From Syntrophomonadaceae bacterium (GTDB taxonomy: Bacteria > Bacillota > Dethiobacteria > DTU022 > UBA8154), in NCBI GenBank assembly GCA_007122565.1, contig SKTJ01000291.1:1-12041 (forward strand): 12,041 bases of DNA, given 5' to 3'. The translations under genes and the position numbers were made by a program. Shown here one piece after another: positions 1 through 5,325 of the stretch. Position 1 is the first letter of the stretch, and the number at the start of each line of letters is the position of its first letter. Below the pieces are notes generated by a model. The model did not search any database. It was not told where the DNA came from and saw only the letters and a program-made list of their open reading frames with translations.

Positions 1-364
1 AATATCAAGCAGGTGTATTCCCGCGTTGCCTTCCCCCTTTCTTGCCTCTTATTTCCTGCTTTCTGCTTCTTGTAGTTGCGGCTGCCTACAGACGCCCGCC
101 CACAGTCAAGTCCATACTGTTCTCTAATTTACAGAGATTGTGAGCAGAAACATTTAGTTCCAGTAAAGTAGCAGGACCGGCAATCGATGTTCCAAAAAAG
201 ATTACAGGTTTTTTGATAAATCCAGAAAATGAACGTTCGAGCAGTTGCAAACTGTACTGCCTGTAACCAGAAAAAATCTGCCCAGGATTCCACCTCATTC
301 ATATCACAGTACCCAGTTGGTTCCCTGCTGCCCAAAATTACATATTTTCCTTTCCTCTTCCTTT
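1..364. other. Region without a confident gene (3' of the second MinD-type gene)
   Basis: Nothing here is confidently coding. Two overlapping minus-strand reading frames of about 70 codons exist (86-298 and 129-335), but neither has a recognisable domain or a well placed ribosome binding site, and they compete for the same DNA. The first ~75 bases are a degenerate heptad repeat tract. I see no clear hairpin plus T-run that would end the operon whose last gene stops at 365. Confidence 0.5.
24..73. repeat. Degenerate heptanucleotide repeat tract 1
   Basis: Bases 31-72 parse cleanly into 7-base units: TTCCCCC, TTTCTTG, CCTCTTA, TTTCCTG, CTTTCTG, CTTCTTG. The pyrimidine-rich units share the C-T-G/C-T-T character of the tracts near 6.6-6.8 kb and 9.8-9.96 kb. 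The tract is non-coding and intergenic. Confidence 0.55.
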
Positions 365-1219
365 CTAAATTTCACTAATTTTTTCCCAGGTTGCTTTAAT
401 ACACCTTGATACCTCACCATCGCTGTACTCTACAACAGGTACACCCTCGATCATAGCTTCCGTTACCGCCCTGTCCAGGGGCACCTTTCCTGCTATAGAC
501 ACCTCATTGACTCGGCAGTACTCCTCAATCCTGGAAGTATTTGCTGCGTCCAGGTCGAAGCGGTTTATACAGACCAGGGCAGGAACCCTAAAATGCCGGC
601 AGACTGCCAGCACACGTTCCATGTCATGAACGCCCGACAAAGTGGGCTCGGTTACCACCAAAGCTGCTCGGGCACCGGCCAAAGAGGCGATAACGGGACA
701 GCCGATACCCGGGGGGCCATCCGTAATAATGTATTCTTTGTTTTCGGCCCTTGCAATCTCACTGGCTTTATTCCGGACAAGGGTAACCAGTTTGCCCGAG
801 TTCTCCTCCGCTATCCCTAAGCGCGCGTGGACTAAAGACCCGTAGGGTGTTTGGGAAACAAACCACTGCCCGGAAACTACCTCTTTAAAGATTATGGCTT
901 CTTCTGGACAGCCATGGTAACATACCCCACAACCTTCACAGGCAATAGGATCAACCTGGAAATTCTCCGATATAGCTTTAAAGCGGCAAAGCTTACGGCA
1001 AAGGCCACAGCTGTTGCATTTTTCCTTTTGGATGAAAGCTTCGCGGGAAGCACAAAAATCATGAGTTTCTCTACGTACAGGGTGCATGATCAGGCTTAAG
1101 TTAGCAGCATCCACATCGCAGTCCGTAAAAACACTTGATGAAGAAAGGGCGGCAAAGCATCCGGTAAGGGATGTTTTGCCCGTGCCTCCTTTACCGCTGA
1201 TTACGGTAATCTCTTTCAT
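365..1219 (-). CDS. MinD-superfamily P-loop ATPase with inserted 2[4Fe-4S] ferredoxin domain (second of pair)
   Basis: This 284-residue cytoplasmic protein starts with a deviant Walker A loop, GKGGTGKT, at residues 9-16. A bacterial ferredoxin domain interrupts the ATPase fold: C68-x2-C71-x2-C74-x3-C78 and C94-x2-C97-x2-C100-x3-C104, each set expected to ligate one [4Fe-4S] cluster. The ATPase then resumes, with IITDGPPGIGCP at 164-175 in the Walker B/switch region. Family knowledge: such proteins occur as adjacent pairs and are thought to couple ATP hydrolysis to assembly or electron transfer on metal-sulfur clusters; the exact reaction is not established. The ATG at 1219 shares its A with the TGA of the upstream paralogue (TGATG), which implies translational coupling. 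A GTG one codon earlier (1222) is an alternative start. The paralogue at 1219-2094 has the same domain order, so the two probably form a heterodimer. Confidence 0.9.
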   Translation of the reverse strand: MKEITVISGKGGTGKTSLTGCFAALSSSSVFTDCDVDAANLSLIMHPVRRETHDFCASREAFIQKEKCNSCGLCRKLCRFKAISENFQVDPIACEGCGVCYHGCPEEAIIFKEVVSGQWFVSQTPYGSLVHARLGIAEENSGKLVTLVRNKASEIARAENKEYIITDGPPGIGCPVIASLAGARAALVVTEPTLSGVHDMERVLAVCRHFRVPALVCINRFDLDAANTSRIEEYCRVNEVSIAGKVPLDRAVTEAMIEGVPVVEYSDGEVSRCIKATWEKISEI

Positions 1220-2094
1220 CACACATCGCCCCTTTCCCCTGTTTTTACTCTTGCAGACTCGGCTGCTGCCATGATCTGCCCCCAGAGCTTTTTAAACGAC
1301 TCGATCCAGAAAGAAGAGTGCAGCACTATGGGTTCGCCCCTGGCATAAAGACGGGCCAATTCCCTGTCCCAGGGTATCTGCATAAGTATGGGAATCCCTT
1401 CCTGCCGGCAGTATTCTTCCACACAATTGTTCCCTAGATCAGCACAGTTAATGAGCACCCCGGTGGGAGTGTGAAGTTTTTTCAGCATCTGCACAGCCAG
1501 TTCGAGGTCGTTCAAGCCAAAAGGGGTAGGCTCGGTAACAAGAAGGCAAAAGTCGCTTCCTTTCACCGCCGCTACTACCGGGCATGAGGTTCCCGGTGGA
1601 GCATCAATAAGAACATCTTTATTTTCATCTATTTTGCTCTTAACGGCGTTGATCAGGGGGGGTGACATCGCCTCCCCAGGGTTTAAATGCCCGTGCAGAA
1701 AATCAAAGCCAAAAGCAGTCCCTTTTTCCAAGGTCCCGATACCGCGGGGGATTTCCGTAATGGCCACCTCGGGACAAAAGTAAGCGCAGCCGCCGCAGCC
1801 GTGACAAAGCTCGGGAAAAACCATAATATTTTCTTTGAAAACAGTGATTGCGTTAAAGGCGCAGATTTCTGCACACCGGCCGCAGTAGGTGCACTTCTTG
1901 TCATCTATTTTTGGGATGGGTATACTTACCGTTTCCCTGGTGTTATAAACCGGTTTAAGAAAAAGGTGGGCATTGGGTTCTTCCACATCGCAGTCTAAAA
2001 ACTGCAGTTCCTTCCGGCTTTGTGCCAGGGCCAGGTTGACGGCTATAGTGGTTTTTCCTGTTCCACCCTTACCGCTGGCTACTGCTATGATCAT
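1219..2094 (-). CDS. MinD-superfamily P-loop ATPase with inserted 2[4Fe-4S] ferredoxin domain (first of pair)
   Basis: This 291-residue paralogue of the next gene opens with a deviant Walker A loop (KGGTGKT, residues 9-15). Two [4Fe-4S] motifs follow: C68/C71/C74/C78 and C97/C100/C103/C107, the last within CAYFCP. The Walker B/switch region is VLIDAPPGTSCP at 161-172. I chose the ATG at 2094 because GGAGAG lies at the right distance upstream; an ATG two codons earlier (2100) sits almost on top of that site. The gene is third in a minus-strand run after the NifX-domain and DUF5320-like genes, and its stop overlaps the next ATPase. In Desulfovibrio a comparable pair of MinD-type ATPases accompanies the Mo/Cu-cluster Orange Protein; a similar role here is inferred from synteny only. 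Confidence 0.9.
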   Translation of the reverse strand: MIIAVASGKGGTGKTTIAVNLALAQSRKELQFLDCDVEEPNAHLFLKPVYNTRETVSIPIPKIDDKKCTYCGRCAEICAFNAITVFKENIMVFPELCHGCGGCAYFCPEVAITEIPRGIGTLEKGTAFGFDFLHGHLNPGEAMSPPLINAVKSKIDENKDVLIDAPPGTSCPVVAAVKGSDFCLLVTEPTPFGLNDLELAVQMLKKLHTPTGVLINCADLGNNCVEEYCRQEGIPILMQIPWDRELARLYARGEPIVLHSSFWIESFKKLWGQIMAAAESARVKTGERGDV

Positions 2095-2188
2095 CTTCAT
2101 CTCTCCAATGTAAGCTTATTTAGGGATATCGCACTGAGCGGATTCTCCACTGTTTTTCCAGCGTGTTGAGAAGCCAAAAGAGCGTAAG

Positions 2189-2223
2189 AAATCCGGGAGC
2201 TGGCTTGCCCCGCCCCCGGATTT
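2189..2223. other. Inverted repeat (9-bp stem) between the DUF5320-like gene and the first MinD-type gene
   Basis: AAATCCGGG at 2189-2197 pairs perfectly with CCCGGATTT at 2215-2223, and an inner GGC/GCC pairing tightens the 17-base loop. On the minus strand it begins just after the stop codon of the small gene. It is followed by CTTACGCTCTTTT, too poor a T-run for a strong terminator. It could be a partial terminator or attenuator, or an mRNA processing/stability hairpin that sets different expression for the genes on either side. Confidence 0.4.
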
Positions 2224-2228
2224 GCTGC

Positions 2229-2534
2229 CTACTCCGTTTTCTGCTCCTGTTCCAGCTCGACCAGCCTTTGTTCAATTTCCTCAAGCTCGATCCTGATGGC
2301 TTTGGCCTGCTCCTTCAAAAAGCGGGCCTCGTCCTTAGGCTCCGGCCCTGCCATCCAGGGCGGGTCAGGGGGGTAGCCAACATCAAGCCGGTAACAGGGG
2401 CCCCACCAGCGGGGCGGAAAAGCTCCCGGGCCGCCGTAAGGATAAGCACCGCCCCTGAATCCGCCGCTTCCGGGAACCCAATCCGTGCTTCTCTTCCAGA
2501 AACCGGGTCCGGACCAGTATCTGCCTCTTGGCAC
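2229..2534 (-). CDS. Small DUF5320-like protein (Gly/Pro/aromatic-rich head, coiled-coil tail)
   Basis: This protein of about 101 residues has two parts. Residues 1-60 are rich in Gly, Pro, Trp, Tyr and Arg (starting MPRGRYWSGP). Residues 67-98 are charged and heptad-like (IRIELEEIEQRLVELEQEQ), and probably form a coiled coil. The GTG at 2534 is chosen because AAGGAGG ends 8 bases upstream and because MPRG is a typical beginning for this family; the frame stays open upstream to 2657, but that stretch precedes the ribosome binding site. Family members are commonly found beside NifX/NafY-domain and iron-sulfur MinD-type genes, as here, and have no established function. One Cys (residue 47, WWGPCY) is present. 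A scaffold role for its neighbours is inference. Confidence 0.7.
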   Translation of the reverse strand: MPRGRYWSGPGFWKRSTDWVPGSGGFRGGAYPYGGPGAFPPRWWGPCYRLDVGYPPDPPWMAGPEPKDEARFLKEQAKAIRIELEEIEQRLVELEQEQKTE

Positions 2535-2671
2535 TGTCATTCCCTCCTTTCTGTAATATTGGGCTATCGCTAAAATTCTCCCGCTTGTTAAATGTTCCCC
2601 TCCTGCCCCTGCTGCCGTCCAGGCAAACAGGACGGATTTGAAGCATGAATCAAACATCCTGCTGCATGCCT

Positions 2672-3451
2672 TTAGTGCCCCTCACAATCGTGACTACCGC
2701 CATCCTGGTCGTGTTCACAGAGGCTTTCTCCTCCTGCAAGAATTCCGGAAAGGTAACTTTGGATAACCTCTTCCACTGAACCTGTAACGCCGGTAACAGT
2801 ATCGATCCCCTGCTCCACAAAAAGATTCTGCGCTCGGGGCCCCATGCCTCCGGCAATAATACAATTGACCCCTTTTTCACCCAAAAAACGGGGTAAGAAT
2901 CCTGGTTCATGGCCCGGATTGTCAATTACTGTTTTGCTATCTACCATATTGCCAGTTATTTCCACAAGTGTATAAGCAGGGCAACGCCCAAAATGCTGGG
3001 CAACCGCCAAACCATCCGTAGCGATGGCAACTTTCCCCCGGGATGCTGGAGTCGAAGTTTGTTTTGCCTGCTCAGCACCCCGCGAGTTTGCCAGGCCGGA
3101 ATGGGATTCAACCGTAGGTCCCTCAATCGGCCTGGACTGCCCTTCTTGGTAGCAATGCAGCGCTTCCTTAATAGAAACTTCAGAGATAGAATATATCTTA
3201 ATCTCCGCTGCGTTAAGGATGCGCGAGGCATTAGGCCCCACATCCCCTGTAAGCAGAATGCCAACTTGCTGCTCAATTAAAAATTGCGATGCTTTTATGC
3301 CGGCGCCACTTCCTTCACGCGCTCCAGGGTTGGACAGGAAACTCCATTTTTCATCATCCGTATCATAAAAAGCAAAAAATGGACACCGGCCCAACCGGGG
3401 ATCAAGGAGAGAATTCAACTCTTTTCCATTAGAACTGATGGCAAGCTTCAT
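2672..3451 (-). CDS. Tandem NifX/NafY-domain (dinitrogenase Fe-Mo cofactor biosynthesis family) protein with Cys/His tail
   Basis: This 259-residue protein has two copies of the dinitrogenase iron-molybdenum cofactor (NifX/NafY/Orange Protein) domain. Domain 1 spans about 1-105 (LGRCPFFAFYD at 20-30). A low-complexity Ser/Gly/Ala/Gln linker spans 106-138. Domain 2 spans about 139-240 (QHFGRCPAYTLVEI at 152-165, IAGGMGPRAQNLF at 199-211). The last 15 residues, CEHDQDGGSHDCEGH, hold two Cys and three His and look metal-binding. The ATG at 3451 has GAGGAGG 8 bases upstream; an earlier in-frame ATG (3469) lies before that site. Relatives bind preformed metal-sulfur clusters such as FeMo-co or the Orange Protein Mo/Cu cluster. 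No nitrogenase gene is visible, so an Orange-Protein-like role is likelier than nitrogen fixation. It is the first gene of the four-gene run. Confidence 0.87.
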   Translation of the reverse strand: MKLAISSNGKELNSLLDPRLGRCPFFAFYDTDDEKWSFLSNPGAREGSGAGIKASQFLIEQQVGILLTGDVGPNASRILNAAEIKIYSISEVSIKEALHCYQEGQSRPIEGPTVESHSGLANSRGAEQAKQTSTPASRGKVAIATDGLAVAQHFGRCPAYTLVEITGNMVDSKTVIDNPGHEPGFLPRFLGEKGVNCIIAGGMGPRAQNLFVEQGIDTVTGVTGSVEEVIQSYLSGILAGGESLCEHDQDGGSHDCEGH

Positions 3452-3521
3452 TTGTTTGTACCTCCTCATTCACTTTTTTACTTGTTGTGAAAAATTTTTA
3501 CTCATTACCTCAAGCAAGTTA

Positions 3522-3566
3522 TGAGCATATGTCTAATATTATTTTAGCATATATTGAGCATATGTC
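3522..3566. promoter_or_regulatory. Direct-repeat operator candidate (two TGAGCATATGTC boxes)
   Basis: TGAGCATATGTC occurs exactly at 3522-3533 and again at 3555-3566, 33 bp apart. Both are followed by a similar AT-rich extension (TAATAT / AAATAT), and a degenerate half copy (TAGCATATAT) lies between. The distal box overlaps the -35 element of the predicted promoter and the proximal box covers the expected transcription start, a classic layout for repression. The binding protein is unknown. Confidence 0.5.
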
Positions 3567-3568
3567 AA
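3541..3568 (-). promoter_or_regulatory. Promoter of the NifX/DUF5320/MinD-type operon
   Basis: On the minus strand there is a perfect TTGACA (3563-3568), a 16-bp spacer and TAAAAT (3541-3546), matching a vegetative sigma-A promoter. It leaves a leader of roughly 80 bases before the ATG at 3451. No comparably good promoter is obvious between the four downstream genes, which supports one transcript. Confidence 0.65.
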
Positions 3569-4014
3569 ATATATTTCCCTGGTGATTTGAGTCTGGAGAA
3601 ATAATTTGCGCCGAATCAAAGGGCATTTTTTTGTATAGATATGTGGGTTTTAAGGTGGCCAGGAAGCGTGCCGGCACTGGAAGGCAAGCGGGATGTGGAT
3701 GATTAGTTGATGCCATTTTGGAAAACGATGGTTGTGCTGTGAATGTCTATAGGTGATTCACAGGGTGTACTGCGGGCGAAGGGCATTTTATGTTCGCGAT
3801 TACGGTAAGCAGAAAACACGGAAGAATAAAAACACAAGGCTATCGTAGCCCTGCAAAAGAGCCGGGAAATGAGACTTAATAAATCCGTATTTGACGAATA
3901 AAATAGAAATCTTAACGGCTTATGAAGATGGGAAAGAAATCAATAGAAATTGTAGCTTCAATTTACAACGTCAATGGACTTGGTGCAAATTTGGCTTGAA
4001 CAGATTGGAACCGC
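3569..4014. other. Gene-free region between the NifX-domain operon promoter and mgtC
   Basis: About 450 bp with no supportable gene. Short open stretches on both strands have no recognisable domain and no good ribosome binding site. Small pairings exist (for example GGCTA-TCG-TAGCC near 3839-3851) but match no RNA family I recognise. A long inverted repeat follows at 4015-4060. The region could hold a decayed mobile element or a small RNA, but nothing visible proves either. Confidence 0.45.
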
Positions 4015-4060
4015 GAAGCCGCACCTTGCCCTGTATATTTGACCGGCAAGGTGCGGCTTC
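4015..4060 (+). terminator. 16-bp perfect inverted repeat with T-rich tract (terminator-like, plus strand)
   Basis: GAAGCCGCACCTTGCC (4015-4030) and GGCAAGGTGCGGCTTC (4045-4060) pair perfectly around a 14-base loop. On the plus strand a T-rich run (ATTTTCTTTTTC) follows about 8 bases later; no T-run follows on the minus strand. It sits 58 bases past the mgtC stop codon, so it may mark the 3' end of the mgtC transcript in a T-run-independent way, or end an unannotated plus-strand transcript. Confidence 0.45.
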
Positions 4061-4118
4061 CAGAACGATTTTCTTTTTCTTATACCGTCTACTGAATTCT
4101 GAATCCGAAAATATATTC

Positions 4119-4820
4119 CTACCGCTCACCTTTCCAACCCGCTTCCAGGACGCCCTCCTGCAGAGCAACTTTTTTGAGCAGGTCATCGCCTTTCACCTGA
4201 GCCGGCAAGCGCAGTTGAAATTCAAGCGTGATGACCTCGCTATTAAATGTCTCCATGTATTCTGGTTCGCTCATATCCACCTTGGCTACGTACACATGCA
4301 TTTCGCCAAATATGGCACTGACATTCGCGAGCAGTCCCGGTTGGTCTATTCCCCTTACCCACAAACGGCGCAGACTTTTCATGCGGGCAAAGGAACTTTC
4401 AAGACTACGCAGCAAGATCAGGCTTATTAGCACCATCAGGGTGGTCATCAACGCACCGGCATAAAACCCGATTCCGACAGCTAAGCCGATACCGGAGACA
4501 ATCCACAGACTGGCTGCCGTGGTGAGACCGGTAATAGTATTACCGTGGCGCAAGATTGTCCCCGCGCCAAGGAAACCCACCCCGGTAACAACATTGGCAG
4601 CGATACGGGTGGGATCATAGATGACACCATCTCCTGCAGCACCACCGGCAAAGCCGTAGGCAGAAACCAGCATGATTAGGGTCGAGCCCACACAGACAAG
4701 AATGTGGGTGCGAAAACCGGCCGGCCGCTGCTGTCTTTCCCGTTCATAGCCCACGATACCGCCAAGAACGACTGCCAGAGACAGACGTAAAGCCATCTCC
4801 AGGTAAGTTATAGTAAGCAT
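4119..4820 (-). CDS. mgtC: MgtC/SapB family membrane protein with C-terminal ACT-like domain
   Basis: This 233-residue inner-membrane protein has about five hydrophobic segments in residues 1-140. Family hallmarks are GGIVGYERERQQRPAGFRTHILV (around 20-42) and GVGFLGAGTIL (80-90). The soluble C-terminus has an ACT-like start, LWVRGIDQPGLLANVSAIF at 153-171. Family role: virulence and Mg2+-starvation adaptation, including modulation of F-type ATP synthase in Salmonella; in free-living bacteria the role is less clear and many members are annotated only as putative Mg2+ transporter-associated proteins. The ATG at 4820 has AGGAGG four bases upstream, a rather tight spacing. The gene stands alone, with a possible promoter and palindrome upstream at 4871-4910. 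The length is normal for the ACT-bearing subgroup. The symbol follows family membership, not tested function. Confidence 0.88.
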   Translation of the reverse strand: MLTITYLEMALRLSLAVVLGGIVGYERERQQRPAGFRTHILVCVGSTLIMLVSAYGFAGGAAGDGVIYDPTRIAANVVTGVGFLGAGTILRHGNTITGLTTAASLWIVSGIGLAVGIGFYAGALMTTLMVLISLILLRSLESSFARMKSLRRLWVRGIDQPGLLANVSAIFGEMHVYVAKVDMSEPEYMETFNSEVITLEFQLRLPAQVKGDDLLKKVALQEGVLEAGWKGER

Positions 4821-4870
4821 AGTGCCTCCTACAAAAAGCAGATATTGGAAATTAGAGGTTTGAAAAAAGC

Positions 4871-4910
4871 TAATATAACTATTATATTAAAAAAAGTGAA
4901 TTTATGTGCA
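4871..4910 (-). promoter_or_regulatory. Possible mgtC promoter with palindromic operator
   Basis: On the minus strand, TGCACA (4905-4910), an 18-bp spacer and TATAAT (4881-4886) form a plausible sigma-A promoter: a perfect -10 and a 4/6 -35. The -10 is embedded in the perfect palindrome TAATATAA-CTA-TTATATTA (4871-4889), whose size and symmetry suit a dimeric repressor site. The AT-richness makes chance symmetry possible. Confidence 0.4.
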
Positions 4911-5070
4911 AACAATCATAAATTATTTGGCAGCCAATCTGTCCGAAAATGCTAAAAAACAAGTTGGATAGTTGGATAGGAAAAGATAAAACCGGGAAAA
5001 GCCGAACATCCCAGCCATTTTCATTGTCTGATGGTGCCGCCACCGCAGGGGGCGGCATGGGGTTTAACTT
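4911..5070. other. Intergenic region, no gene seen
   Basis: An AT-rich segment with no supportable gene. It contains a tandem 8-base unit (GTTGGATA twice, 4963-4980) and a 7-bp hairpin TGCCGCC/GGCGGCA (5035-5041 with 5051-5057). Before the adjacent repeat element inserted, that hairpin would have lain just downstream of the peptidase gene and may be the remains of its transcription end; the T-run is poor. Confidence 0.4.
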
Positions 5071-5325
5071 CAAATTTCCGTAACAAATCAGCACTCTTGA
5101 AAATAGCACAAAGGGGCTCAGGATTACCTGTGAATAACCGTTCAGGCTTGGGTTAAAAGGCTTTGCCGGACCGGGGTTTCCACATGCTACGTGTTTGAGC
5201 GCAGCGAGCCAAAGCATGTGGGCCGGGTCGGCAAAGGCAACCCCTGTATCTTTAACTTGATACTGGGGTTTCGAAAGGTATCCTGCACCCCGCTGCAAAT
5301 TATACCTGAGTGGTTACAAATTTCC
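5071..5325. repeat. 8-9 bp direct repeat (target-site duplication) flanking repeat copy 1
   Basis: CAAATTTCC occurs at 5071-5079 and again at 5317-5325, exactly abutting the element at 5080-5316. If the element is drawn with symmetric GTAAC/GTTAC ends, the duplication is the 8-base AAATTTCC. The right copy ends on the last base of the peptidase stop codon, so insertion happened immediately 3' of that gene without damaging it. Confidence 0.75.
5080..5316 (+). mobile_element. MITE-like structured repeat element, copy 1
   Basis: A ~237-bp non-coding element, present again inverted at 11808-12038. The ends are an imperfect 12-base inverted repeat (GTAACAAATCAG against GTAACCACTCAG, 10 of 12 matching). 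Inside, an outer arm (GGGGCTCAGGAT near 5114, pairing with ATCCTGCACCCC near 5280) encloses a long central hairpin: GGCTTTGCCGGACCGG pairs imperfectly with CCGGGTCGGCAAAGGC, and CCACATGCT (5180-5188) pairs with AGCATGTGG (5213-5221). The loop carries GCGCAGCGAG, identical in both copies. No transposase is encoded, so mobilisation must be in trans. The exact flanking duplication supports transposition. The transposase family is not identifiable from the short ends. Confidence 0.75.

Noticed and set aside
86..335. Two minus-strand reading frames of about 70 codons past the last MinD-type gene
   Set aside because: They overlap in different frames, lack good ribosome binding sites and show no recognisable domain; treated as chance.
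365..2094. Assigning the MinD-type pair to cell-division MinD or to nitrogenase NifH
   Set aside because: The inserted ferredoxin cysteines and absence of MinC/MinE or NifDK neighbours argue against both.
2579..2640. Hairpin CCGTCC/GGACGG between the NifX-domain and DUF5320-like genes as a terminator
   Set aside because: The stem is only 6 bp and no T-run follows on either strand.
2535..2657. N-terminal extension of the DUF5320-like frame to 2657
   Set aside because: It lies upstream of the AAGGAGG site; the GTG at 2534 gives the typical MPRG start.
3770..3900. Possible riboswitch (GGCTATCGTAGCC hairpin and flanking purine-rich sequence)
   Set aside because: I could not match it to any known riboswitch core, and no gene follows on the plus strand.
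3891..4430. Plus-strand 179-codon frame overlapping the 3' half of mgtC
   Set aside because: It runs antisense through mgtC and across the long hairpin, and has no family resemblance or ribosome binding site.
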